DNA of 64,000 nucleotides from Saccharospirillaceae bacterium. GTDB taxonomy: Bacteria; Pseudomonadota; Gammaproteobacteria; Pseudomonadales; Oceanobacteraceae. Made by a program: the position numbers and the translations under genes. The DNA is taken from positions 141,901 through 205,900 of the forward strand of contig JAJOJJ010000036.1 in assembly GCA_021208685.1 (NCBI GenBank), written 5' to 3'. Positions 28,652 through 36,976 of the stretch are shown piece after piece (position 1 is the first letter of the stretch; each line of letters begins with the position of its first letter). Under the pieces are notes generated by a model. It was not told the DNA's origin, did not search any database, and saw nothing but the letters and a program-made list of their open reading frames with translations.

Positions 28652-28744
28652 ACATACGTTCGCCACCGATTAATGTCAACCCTTCGGGCGATCTTCCCCC
28701 GGTAAAGACAGGTAAAGCTTAGCCATCCGGGCCATATCAGAGAC

Positions 28745-28768
28745 GAAAAAAAACCGGCTTTTGCCGGT
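28745..28768 (-). terminator. Terminator after the SprA-like gene
   Basis: ACCGGC (28753-28758) and GCCGGT (28763-28768) pair over TTTT; on the minus strand an eight-base T run follows. Confidence 0.9.
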
Positions 28769-28787
28769 TCAGTCAGGTTATTCACGT

Positions 28788-29717
28788 TCAGACGATATCG
28801 TTCAGCAGCTGACCTGCCGTCACCGGAGGAGGAAGGCTGATTTGCAGCAGCACTTCGTTAATTTTACGCAGGCGGGCATTGTGCTCGGCAAAGCGTTCAG
28901 CAACAGAAATCGGCTCCTTATCTTCGAGTTTTTTATCGGCCTCTTCCTGTTTCTCCCTCGCCTCAGTCATCTCCGCCTGAGTTTTTTCCTGCTGATGTTT
29001 GATTCTGTCCTGCTCTGCGGCACGTATATCGCGTTGCTGCTCCGTCAACTCACTCAACGCCTGAGCCGCTATCTGACCTGCCTGCGCAGCCACCTGACGA
29101 TCCTGCGATGATGGCTCTGCCGGTGCCAGAGCAGCACGCTGCACCTGCTCCATTTTGGCAAGGGTTGCAGCCGGATCATTGGCAACCTTGCTCACATCAA
29201 CCGACACTTCGCCACCCACCGCATAGCGCACGCCATCAGGCCCCTGCTGGTAGGTAAAATCAGCACTGCCGGTATAAGGGCCGCCACTGCTGGCATGAGC
29301 CTGCTCGTGTGCACGCACTTCCTGATCACGCTGCTTCAGCTCGCGGATCTGTTGCAGCTCTGCATCAGCCAAAGCCTGATCCTGTTCATTACGCTGTACT
29401 CTTCTGGCGATCACCTGCTCTTCTGCCGTGCGGGTTTGCTGGGACTCTTCCGCTGACAGACCGGTGCGCTCAGCAGCATCCGCTGCAAGCGGGGTATTGG
29501 TGTCTGTGTTACGGCGTGGACGGGAGTAGGTTTCAGCCGAGAATTGCGGCTTGCGCATACCGGCATCCGTCACCGCCGCACTGAGCGACACTTCCTCCAC
29601 CGGAGCAAAAACCGCCGATGCGGCGTTTTCTCCTTCTTTTGCCAATATCTGCACAGCCGCACTTCCACCCGAAAGTGCGCTGCTGAGATTGGGCAATGAA
29701 GCAGGAGAAACATGCAT
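28788..29717 (-). CDS. SprA-related putative metalloprotease
   Basis: A 309-residue protein with a disordered, charged N-terminal half and a central block RVQRNEQDQALADAELQQI...ELKQRDQEVRAHEQAHASSGG. HEQAH fits the HExxH zinc-protease signature. It is followed by the family segment SADFTYQQGPDGVRYAVGGEV and a C-terminal coiled-coil rich in Glu/Lys. This is the SprA-related family common in gammaproteobacteria; activity is predicted, not shown. No signal peptide was seen. It is preceded 17 bases upstream by a small gene, probably in the same transcript. Confidence 0.8.
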   Translation of the reverse strand: MHVSPASLPNLSSALSGGSAAVQILAKEGENAASAVFAPVEEVSLSAAVTDAGMRKPQFSAETYSRPRRNTDTNTPLAADAAERTGLSAEESQQTRTAEEQVIARRVQRNEQDQALADAELQQIRELKQRDQEVRAHEQAHASSGGPYTGSADFTYQQGPDGVRYAVGGEVSVDVSKVANDPAATLAKMEQVQRAALAPAEPSSQDRQVAAQAGQIAAQALSELTEQQRDIRAAEQDRIKHQQEKTQAEMTEAREKQEEADKKLEDKEPISVAERFAEHNARLRKINEVLLQISLPPPVTAGQLLNDIV

Positions 29718-29734
29718 GATCAGGCTCTCCGTTC

Positions 29735-29986
29735 TCAGGCCTGGGTATCGATCAGAGTGCCAAGCTGCTTATCCGCAGCTTCCAGTACCTTGCTGCCGGC
29801 AGCAACCGTCTCCTGACCCTGTTTCAGATCAGTCATCGCCGATGCCAGATTGCCAACGCCCTCAACCGGACGACTGGTTGTTGCATCAACAACGTCCTGA
29901 GCGGCACGTTTAACCTGAGCATTTCCCTGATCAACGGCATATGCACCAGAGGTGAACGCCGAGCCGGTAGTTGATCCTATGTTCAT
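29735..29986 (-). CDS. Small conserved protein, 83 residues, unknown function
   Basis: Begins MNIGSTTGSAFTSGAYAVDQGNAQ and ends AADKQLGTLIDTQA. The composition (small residues, no Cys, amphipathic helices) and the ending resemble short pseudomonad proteins with a flagellin-like or rod-like N-terminus. The ATG at 29986 has GAGGTG about five bases upstream and is preferred to GTG 29992. It is probably co-transcribed with the SprA-related gene, suggesting a shared, unknown role. Confidence 0.65.
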   Translation of the reverse strand: MNIGSTTGSAFTSGAYAVDQGNAQVKRAAQDVVDATTSRPVEGVGNLASAMTDLKQGQETVAAGSKVLEAADKQLGTLIDTQA

Positions 29987-30088
29987 AAGCACCTCGCAAT
30001 GGTTTTAGGGCTATTGATCACAATTTAACCAATATCTACGGATTTTACCAGTACGGCAGTGCCTGACGATTAGACAGATTGGTTATAT

Positions 30089-31147
30089 TCAGGCCCGAAC
30101 TGCGTTATAAAATAACGACTGTTCAGATTTTTCAGGCGCAGACAGCAAGCGCTCCAGAGAATCCGGCTGACGGGTCACCCTGTGCTCGCTGTTAATACCC
30201 AACTTAAGGAACAAAGCCTGGTCTTTATTGGCTGACGGGTTTGGCGTGGTAAGTAAGCACTCGCCATAGAAGATAGAATTGGCACCGGCAAAGAAGCACA
30301 TCGCCTGCATTTCTTCGCTCATGTGTTCCCGGCCCGCACTGAGGCGCACATGAGAAGCTGGCATCATAATCCGTGCCGCCGCGACAACCCGCACAAAATC
30401 CAGCGGATCAAGATCCTGTTCACCTTCAAGCGGCGTTCCGGCGACTTTCACCAGTTGATTAATGGGTACAGAATCAGGGTGCTGCGGAAGGTTCGCCAGC
30501 TGAACCAGCAATCCGGCCCGATCCTGCGGGCTTTCGCCCATTCCCAGAATGCCGCCGGAACAGACCTTCATACCGGCATTGCGTACGTTAGCCAATGTTC
30601 TCAGGCGATCAGCATAGGTTCGGGTGGTGATAATTTCACCATAGTATTCCGGCGAGGTATCCAGATTATGGTTGTAATAGTCCAGTCCTGCGTCAGCCAG
30701 CTGCTGCGATTGCTCCTCATCCAGCATGCCCAGCGTCATACAGGTTTCAAGACCCAGTTCTTTCACGCCTTTAACCATCGCCAGCACGTAGGGCATGTCT
30801 CTTTTTCGCGGTGATCGCCAGGCTGCCCCCATACAGAACCGATCTGAGCCTGCGGCCTTTGCGGCTCTGGCTTTTTCAATAACGGCCTGCACTTCCAGAA
30901 GCTTCTCTTTTTCCAGACCCGTATCGTAGCGTGCACTTTGCGGACAGTAGGCGCAGTCTTCCGGACAAGCACCGGTTTTGATCGACAATAATGTACTGAC
31001 CTGAACCTCGTTAGGATTAAAGTAGCGCCGGTGCATTGTCTGCGCACGGAACAACAGATCATTGAAGGGCGAATTCAGCAGGGCCTGAACCTCCTGCACC
31101 GTCCAGTCGTGGCGGATATGCTGAGTTTTTTCAGCCGACAGACTCAT
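30089..31147 (-). CDS. bioB: Biotin synthase
   Basis: Radical-SAM enzyme inserting sulfur into dethiobiotin to give biotin. The 352-residue protein has the iron-sulfur motif [11 protein letters not shown], the following R and N residues of the [2Fe-2S] site, and the family ending [12 protein letters not shown]. The frame extends to 31231, but ATG 31147 ([15 protein letters not shown]) follows GGGGA by seven bases. It is divergent from the comF-like gene with 61 bases between starts. No other bio genes are present here, and no BirA-type operator was recognised. Confidence 0.96.
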   Translation of the reverse strand: MSLSAEKTQHIRHDWTVQEVQALLNSPFNDLLFRAQTMHRRYFNPNEVQVSTLLSIKTGACPEDCAYCPQSARYDTGLEKEKLLEVQAVIEKARAAKAAGSDRFCMGAAWRSPRKRDMPYVLAMVKGVKELGLETCMTLGMLDEEQSQQLADAGLDYYNHNLDTSPEYYGEIITTRTYADRLRTLANVRNAGMKVCSGGILGMGESPQDRAGLLVQLANLPQHPDSVPINQLVKVAGTPLEGEQDLDPLDFVRVVAAARIMMPASHVRLSAGREHMSEEMQAMCFFAGANSIFYGECLLTTPNPSANKDQALFLKLGINSEHRVTRQPDSLERLLSAPEKSEQSLFYNAVRA

Positions 31148-31208
31148 AGTGGTATCCCCGGATATTGATAACATCAAAACATCAGAGGCGATCATAGAAG
31201 GCTGCCGG

Positions 31209-31949
31209 ATGTGGTCAACCATAGCTGACAAAAAGGTAAACTACTGGTCACATTTAATCCGGAAATTAAGCCCTGGGGGCGAGTGTGAACGTTGCCTGCA
31301 ACCTACCAGGAGCTTGTTTTTCCTGTGCGAGAGCTGCATCAAGGAACTGCCACAGGCCTTGCATACCTGCTCCCAATGCTCAGAACCAATTGCCAGTGCC
31401 GGACGTTGCGGCCGCTGCCAGCTCCATCCTCCGGCGTTTGATTACAGCTGCTGCCCTTTTCTTTACCAACCTCCGCTCAGTCTGTGGATAAAAGCCTGCA
31501 AAGACCGGCGACAATTGCTCTGGCTGCCACGCCTGTCCGGATTAATGCTGCTCAGCCCTGTCGCTGCATTGGCCCAGGCTGATGCCATCACCTTTATTCC
31601 AAGCGCAAGGCGTAAACTGTTCAGGCGGGGATTCAATCTCACTGAAATCATGGCCCGCAGACTGGCAAGAGCACTGAAAATACCGCTGATTGATAGTGCC
31701 CTGAACAAAACATCCGGTAATGATCAGCGTGGACTCAGCGCCCGTCAGCGGCACAAAAACCTCAGTAACGCCTTACAACCGGGCCAGCTGCAGCTGAAAG
31801 GCAAACACATCGTCATCATCGAAGATGTCATAACGACCGGCGCAACAGCCAATGCCGCTGCACGGGCACTCAAGCAACAGGGCGCAGCCGTCGTTGGCAT
31901 CTGGGCTCTGGCCCGGACGCCACCGCCAGATTGGTACGACAAACACTGA
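31209..31949 (+). CDS. ComF-family phosphoribosyltransferase-like protein
   Basis: A 246-residue ComF protein. The N-terminal zinc-ribbon has [18 protein letters not shown] and CSQCSEP...CGRC pairs. The C-terminal PRTase domain has [22 protein letters not shown] and the PRPP loop [19 protein letters not shown]. In naturally competent bacteria ComF acts in DNA uptake; elsewhere its role is unclear. The frame opens at GTG 31149, but ATG 31209 ([13 protein letters not shown]) has AAGG eight bases upstream and does not run into the bioB leader. The bioB-comF divergence is frequent in gammaproteobacteria. Confidence 0.88.
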   Translation: MWSTIADKKVNYWSHLIRKLSPGGECERCLQPTRSLFFLCESCIKELPQALHTCSQCSEPIASAGRCGRCQLHPPAFDYSCCPFLYQPPLSLWIKACKDRRQLLWLPRLSGLMLLSPVAALAQADAITFIPSARRKLFRRGFNLTEIMARRLARALKIPLIDSALNKTSGNDQRGLSARQRHKNLSNALQPGQLQLKGKHIVIIEDVITTGATANAAARALKQQGAAVVGIWALARTPPPDWYDKH

Positions 31950-32009
31950 GCGCCATTGGTTGGCAAAAGCGTTACGGGCATAATGCCGCCACCTGTCAGG
32001 AGAGCGGCC

Positions 32010-32996
32010 ATGATATCCACACACCCTTATACCCAGCTGACCCCGGAACGCGTCATGGATGCTATCGAAACGCAAGGGTTCGTCTGCGACGCGCGGATAT
32101 TTCCCCTCAACAGCTATGAAAACCGGGTTTACCAGGTTGGCATTGAGGATCAGCAACCCCTGATCGCCAAATTTTATCGCCCAGGACGCTGGAGTCGTGA
32201 GGCCATTCAGGAAGAGCACGACTTTTTGCTTGAACTGCAATCGGAAGATTTGCCGGTCGTTGCACCGATCGCCGTTAATGGCCAGACGCTGTTTTTCAGC
32301 GACCCGTTCTTCTTTGCCCTGTTTCCCCGCCGCGGTGGCCAGGCACCGGAACTCAGCAGCGATGACGACCTTGAATTGCTGGGTCGCTGGCTTGGTCGCC
32401 TGCATCAGGCAGGTGCCAACTCGGTCTTTCGCCACCGCCCGCGTATACAGGGCGCGGCTGATATGGTGCTCGCCAGCGAGCAGGTATTGCGCTCAGGCCT
32501 GATGCCGGTTGATTACCACGCCAGCTATGAAAGCCTGACCACCGCCCTTACTGACTGGGCCGGTAAGCTTTACCGACCGGATGACGTACGCACCCTGCGC
32601 CTGCACGGCGACCTTCACCCCGGTAACCTGCTGCTGCGCGACGAAACACTCTACATGGTCGATTTCGATGATTGTGTGCAGGGCCCGGCCATGCAGGATA
32701 TCTGGATGTTGCTCAGTGGCCCGGAACAGGAACAACGCCAGCAATTACTGGTCATTAAGGAAGGCTACGAAATGTTCCGCCCGTTTCCGCAGCATGAACT
32801 GGCACTGATGGAAGTTCTGCGTAGCCTGCGCGTGATGAAATATGCCGCATGGCTGTGCTCGCGCTGGGATGACCCCGCATTTCCGGCAGCCTTTCCATGG
32901 CTCGACAGCCACCGTTTCTGGTCTGAGCACATTATTCTGCTGCGCGAACAACTGGCGGCTCTGCAGGAGGGCCCTCTGACTCTGCCCCAATTCTGA
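32010..32996 (+). CDS. srkA: Stress response kinase A (SrkA/RdoA, YihE)
   Basis: Ser/Thr kinase of 328 residues, exactly the E. coli SrkA length, with a choline-kinase-like fold. It has FPLNSYENRVYQVGIED, IAKFYRPGRWSREAIQEEHDFL, the catalytic loop LRLHGDLHPGNLL and the metal site MVDFDDCVQGP. In E. coli it counters MazE/MazF-linked death under stress. The ATG at 32010 follows AGGAG by six bases; the frame is open further upstream but includes intergenic DNA after comF. Confidence 0.94.
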   Translation: MISTHPYTQLTPERVMDAIETQGFVCDARIFPLNSYENRVYQVGIEDQQPLIAKFYRPGRWSREAIQEEHDFLLELQSEDLPVVAPIAVNGQTLFFSDPFFFALFPRRGGQAPELSSDDDLELLGRWLGRLHQAGANSVFRHRPRIQGAADMVLASEQVLRSGLMPVDYHASYESLTTALTDWAGKLYRPDDVRTLRLHGDLHPGNLLLRDETLYMVDFDDCVQGPAMQDIWMLLSGPEQEQRQQLLVIKEGYEMFRPFPQHELALMEVLRSLRVMKYAAWLCSRWDDPAFPAAFPWLDSHRFWSEHIILLREQLAALQEGPLTLPQF

Positions 32997-33035
32997 GCCT
33001 GATATCACATTTCAATAACCAACCGGATAATGAGA

Positions 33036-33533
33036 ATGAAAAAGCGTTTTCCTTTACTGCTCGCCTTGAGCTCACTGCCAATGATGGTACAAGCCGACAA
33101 CCGTGGCTTTCAGCCTGAACGCCTGCAACTGGGGGGCAGCGTGTCGCAGAATATTGTCGACAGCCCCTTTGGTGGCAGCCATGTCGATGCTGCAGGCCTG
33201 AGTATTTTTGCCGGCTATAAACTGGATAATGACATCGATCAGGTGACAACAACCGTCGAAATCGGCTATAGCCAGACCAATGACTTTTTTAAAGGGCCTG
33301 ACAGTGATATTTCAGGCTTTTGGGTTGCCGGAGTCGCCGAAAAGCAGCTACCGGAAATCAACCCTGACTTATTTGCCATTGCACGGCTGGGACTCGACAT
33401 CGGCGATGATGACGGCATTCTGCTCGGTGCCGGTGCCGGTTTTCATTTAACCCCACAACTGGATGTACGCGGCGAATACATCAATAAAGACGCATCGTCA
33501 GTCTATCAGGTAAGTTTTGTGCTGAATTTCTGA
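33036..33533 (+). CDS. Secreted outer-membrane beta-barrel protein, unknown function
   Basis: A 165-residue protein with a signal peptide (MKKRFPLLLALSSLPMMVQA). The body has alternating beta strands typical of small OmpW/OmpX-like barrels (LGGSVSQNIVD, GLSIFAGYKL, TTVEIGYSQT, LLGAGAGFHLT) and ends in a C-terminal Phe (VSFVLNF), as outer-membrane proteins do. An ATG at 33030 is an alternative start; 33036 has better spacing from GGAT. A bidirectional terminator follows. Function unknown. Confidence 0.8.
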   Translation: MKKRFPLLLALSSLPMMVQADNRGFQPERLQLGGSVSQNIVDSPFGGSHVDAAGLSIFAGYKLDNDIDQVTTTVEIGYSQTNDFFKGPDSDISGFWVAGVAEKQLPEINPDLFAIARLGLDIGDDDGILLGAGAGFHLTPQLDVRGEYINKDASSVYQVSFVLNF

Positions 33534-33594
33534 AGACAGGAACACTGACTCATCCGCTGACAGCGCCAACGACATGCAATAAAACGATACACAA

Positions 33595-33621
33595 TAAAAA
33601 AGGGGCCGAAGCCCCTTTCTT
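33595..33621. terminator. Bidirectional rho-independent terminator
   Basis: AGGGGC (33601-33606) pairs with GCCCCT (33611-33616) over CGAA, with A-rich and T-rich flanks, between convergent genes. Confidence 0.88.
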
Positions 33622-33642
33622 ATTTATCCGACGATTGCCAGA

Positions 33643-35004
33643 TCAACGCTTACCTTCACGACGCAGAGCGGCCGGAGTGTAATCCTGCTGACTGCGCTCA
33701 AAACCGAACTCATAGGAGCTTTGTTCCTCGTTGTCCAGACCCAGTGCCAGATAACGACCAGAGTTGAGATCGTACAGCGTCTCAATAGCGTACCAAGGCA
33801 CCAGATTATCGTAGTACATCAGGTTATGCGCTTCCGCTACACGCCACAGCTCACCGCGACCGTCGTAGTGATCGATCTCAGTTGCCTGCCAGGTATCTTC
33901 GTCAATGTAGAACACGCGCTTGGCATAGATATGACGCTTACCTTCTTTCAGGGTTGCTGTTACTTTCCACACGCGGTGCAGTTCATAACGTGTCAGATCC
34001 TGATTGATATGACCGGCTTTGACGATATCGGTATATTTCAGATCACCACTCTTCAGCTTGTAAGAGTTGTAAGGAATATACACTTCCTGCTTACCTTCCA
34101 GTTTCCAGTCGTAACGATCCGGTGCACCGTTGAACATATCAAAGTTATCGGAGGTGCGCAGACCATCAGCGGCAGTACCCGGACCATCGTAGGCAACCTG
34201 TGGCGCACGACGCACACGGCGCTGACCCGCGTTATATACCCAAGCTTTACGTGGCTCTTTTACCTGATCCAGTGTTTCGTGAACCAGCAAAACGTTACCA
34301 GCCAGACGCGCCGGAGACAGTACATCCTGTTTAAAATAGAACAGAACGTTCTGATCAGCATTCGGATCGTAGTCTTTTAGCTTGTCGCGGAAAGTAAATT
34401 CATCCTGGAAACGAACCAGAGTAAAGTCACCATTCACCTGCGGAGTCACCTGGCCAACCACACGACGCACGCTACCACCACGGTAACGGACGATATGGTT
34501 CCAGATGGCTTCCATACCATTCTGCGGGATCGGGAACGGTGCGCCTTCTACGTAGTTTTCCAGACCGTTTCCACCCTCAAGCAACTTGGTTTGGGTGGCG
34601 TTTTCTTTGGTGCGGTCATAAATAGACTGAGGATAAGCCGAAGAACGACGGGTCTGATACACCGGCATTTTGTAAGTATCCGGATATTTCTCAAACATCG
34701 CCTTCTGACCTTCGGTCAGGTTGGCAGCGTATTGCTTGTAGTTAGCGCCAGTGATAACAAATTTCACCTTGTCAGCGGCATACGGATCAACCGGCTTACC
34801 ACCCGCAACATAGCCGGCTGGAGGTGTAGTAATGCCACCCGTCCAGGCAGGAATCTCACCCTTGCCAGCCATTTCTGCACCCATCGGTGTCAGTTCTTTA
34901 CCAATTTTTGCCGCTTCCGCAGGAGAAACAGCCGCATTGGCTGCGCTTACCATCAGGGACAGCGCAATGGCGCTGCCCCAGGTTTTATAATGTTTTTTCA
35001 ACAT
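33643..35004 (-). CDS. DUF1329 periplasmic/outer-membrane-associated protein
   Basis: A 453-residue exported protein with a signal peptide ending SAANA. DUF1329 features include LTPMGAEMAGKGEIPAWTGG, AWVYNAGQRRVRRAPQVAYDGP and RYELHRVWKVTATLKEGKRHIYAKRVFYIDEDTWQ. The family has a LolB-like fold and is nearly always paired with DUF1302, as here (38 bases downstream of it). Proposed roles concern handling lipids or hydrophobic substrates at the outer membrane. It is last in a lipase-DUF1302-DUF1329 operon, supporting a lipid role, but activity is unknown. Confidence 0.92.
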   Translation of the reverse strand: MLKKHYKTWGSAIALSLMVSAANAAVSPAEAAKIGKELTPMGAEMAGKGEIPAWTGGITTPPAGYVAGGKPVDPYAADKVKFVITGANYKQYAANLTEGQKAMFEKYPDTYKMPVYQTRRSSAYPQSIYDRTKENATQTKLLEGGNGLENYVEGAPFPIPQNGMEAIWNHIVRYRGGSVRRVVGQVTPQVNGDFTLVRFQDEFTFRDKLKDYDPNADQNVLFYFKQDVLSPARLAGNVLLVHETLDQVKEPRKAWVYNAGQRRVRRAPQVAYDGPGTAADGLRTSDNFDMFNGAPDRYDWKLEGKQEVYIPYNSYKLKSGDLKYTDIVKAGHINQDLTRYELHRVWKVTATLKEGKRHIYAKRVFYIDEDTWQATEIDHYDGRGELWRVAEAHNLMYYDNLVPWYAIETLYDLNSGRYLALGLDNEEQSSYEFGFERSQQDYTPAALRREGKR

Positions 35005-35042
35005 GGTTCTTAGACCTCTGTAATCTTGTCCGAGCCAGTAAA

Positions 35043-36956
35043 TTAGAATGAATATTTCGCGGACAGGCTGACGTTGTCGCGATCTTTCAGTTGATTGTAG
35101 TCACCACCAGAAAAGTTGGTGTACGAAAGCTCAACCGATGTTTTGTTCAGGTAATCAAAGGACACCCCGAGACCCGTGGTCAGGCGATCATCCAGGAACT
35201 GAGCACCTGGCTCAGGGCCATTACCCTTGTCGTACGCAACAGACAACGATGGTGAAACGTTCACACCCGCAAAGGCGTTGTTGAAGTCCATCGATGCACG
35301 CAGGCGGATACCGCCGGAAAGCTCGGTGGTGTAGCCATCGTTAGTACAGTTGTCTGTATTAACGTTGCCACCAGGACCTGTAACACAGGGATTGGTCGTG
35401 CCAAACTGAGACGCCACACCAGCGTTATTACCAATACCGTAGGCACCGGAGCGACCAAAACGGGCTTTATCCAGACTTGGCAGACCATCAACATAGGTCA
35501 TACCAATTTCAGACACCAGCGCCAGACGGTCAGCACCCAAAACGCGATCAAAGAATTTGATAAGAGTCATCTGTGCCTGCCAGACATCAAACTCATCCGA
35601 ACCTTCCGCCAGATTGCCGAACAGTTGCGTCTTCGCGGCAGACTCGGATAATCCTTTTGCCTTCAGCTCGCCCAGACGCTGCTGGTACAAACGACTGGTT
35701 GGCAAGCCGTTACCCGCCAGAATCAGCTCAAACGCATTCCACTGCAGTGGCATGTCCGGCTTATAGCTGATTTCACCAGAGATTGATGCGCCACCTTCGG
35801 TACTGGTTGCGAAACTGATACCAGAAAGCTGGATATCCTCAGGGTAGGCAATCTGATACAGCGGATAACGCGAATCATAAGCAGGATCGGGATTCACAGG
35901 CGCATTTGTATCGGCAGAAAGCGGATCATAGTTAGTCACAACACCGTTGATGTAAGGAACCCGGCTGTGAATGTTCATATGGTAGAAACCGAATTCCGTA
36001 TCACCCAACGCTTCTGAATACCAGCGCAATGCCAAACCATACTGACCAGAGTCTTTTGGCTGATCATCGTTGATACGCTCAGTCACAGGACTAACGCGGG
36101 CACTCAGTTCATAGCCCTGATCAATTTCTTCCTGACGCAAAGCTAAGTAATAACGCTCATCTTCTGTACCCGATAAAATAACCGGGCTACAACCGTCAGC
36201 GACGAAATCAACCGTTGAGAATAAGGTACCGCATGGGTCAGTACGGGTTTTTTCCCATTCCAGCTGATAGAAGGCTTCCAGAGTAACGTCAGCGCTCAGA
36301 CCAATGGAGGTGTACACCATATTAACCGGCAGCAGACCTTCTTTTACTTCAGCACCGGGCTTACGGAAAGCCGAAGCATCCACCGGGTTAATGCTGTTAA
36401 TACCGCCCTGAATAAAGGTACTTTCACCCCAGCTGACCACCTGGCGACCAACGCGCAGGTTAACCGGTGTAGAACCCAGTTCCATATCAGCCCAAACATA
36501 GGCATCCAGTAACTCCGCACCTTTACCGGCGGCATCTTTGGTGGCGTCGTTCAGTGGTTTGAAATCGGTATCTTCATCCATCAGCGCGGTATCGTAGTAA
36601 GCACGGGCACGGAAGAAACCACCAAAATTCTGGTAGTTAATTTCCAGATCGCCACTCCACTTAACCGCATTGGTGTAAATATCACCTTTGCCGTAATTCA
36701 GGGTGCCATCATCGTAGTTGTAAGAAGAACCTTTACCGGTAAAGCCCATAGCGGCTGCATTCGCGGGCATAACCTGATCTTTATCCGGTCCTTCTGTGCG
36801 CCACGCCACCCCATAACTGACGGTGTTATCCAGCTGGACACCCAGATCCCCGAAGTTAAATTCGACCGCCTGAGCAGAGCTTGCCATGCAAGCAGATACT
36901 GCTATTGCCAAAGGTAACTTATTCATAGAGCGCAAACCCTTGTTTGTTATTTTCAT
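35043..36956 (-). CDS. DUF1302 outer-membrane beta-barrel protein
   Basis: A large barrel of 637 residues. The signal peptide LPLAIAVSACMASSAQA is followed by VEFNFGDLGVQLDNTVSYG, the family segment NLRVGRQVVSWGESTFIQGGINSINPVD, and a terminal Phe (VSLSAKYSF). The ATG at 36956 has AGGGAGAG eight bases upstream, better than the longer frame to 36980. It sits between the surface lipase (20 bases) and DUF1329. A channel for fatty acids or another hydrophobic product is a reasonable inference, by analogy with VolA next to FadL in Vibrio cholerae. Confidence 0.92.
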   Translation of the reverse strand: MKITNKGLRSMNKLPLAIAVSACMASSAQAVEFNFGDLGVQLDNTVSYGVAWRTEGPDKDQVMPANAAAMGFTGKGSSYNYDDGTLNYGKGDIYTNAVKWSGDLEINYQNFGGFFRARAYYDTALMDEDTDFKPLNDATKDAAGKGAELLDAYVWADMELGSTPVNLRVGRQVVSWGESTFIQGGINSINPVDASAFRKPGAEVKEGLLPVNMVYTSIGLSADVTLEAFYQLEWEKTRTDPCGTLFSTVDFVADGCSPVILSGTEDERYYLALRQEEIDQGYELSARVSPVTERINDDQPKDSGQYGLALRWYSEALGDTEFGFYHMNIHSRVPYINGVVTNYDPLSADTNAPVNPDPAYDSRYPLYQIAYPEDIQLSGISFATSTEGGASISGEISYKPDMPLQWNAFELILAGNGLPTSRLYQQRLGELKAKGLSESAAKTQLFGNLAEGSDEFDVWQAQMTLIKFFDRVLGADRLALVSEIGMTYVDGLPSLDKARFGRSGAYGIGNNAGVASQFGTTNPCVTGPGGNVNTDNCTNDGYTTELSGGIRLRASMDFNNAFAGVNVSPSLSVAYDKGNGPEPGAQFLDDRLTTGLGVSFDYLNKTSVELSYTNFSGGDYNQLKDRDNVSLSAKYSF

Positions 36957-36976
36957 AGTATTCACTCTCCCTCTAT

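Noticed and set aside
28788..29111. Hydrophobic plus-strand frame opposite the SprA-like gene (28761-29111)
   Set aside because: Antisense of a Glu/Lys/Gln-rich coiled coil, which produces Leu/Phe-rich shadows; no ribosome site.
31148..31208. BirA operator between bioB and comF
   Set aside because: No TTGTAAACC/GGTTTACAA dyad; only a loose AGGTAAAC fragment.
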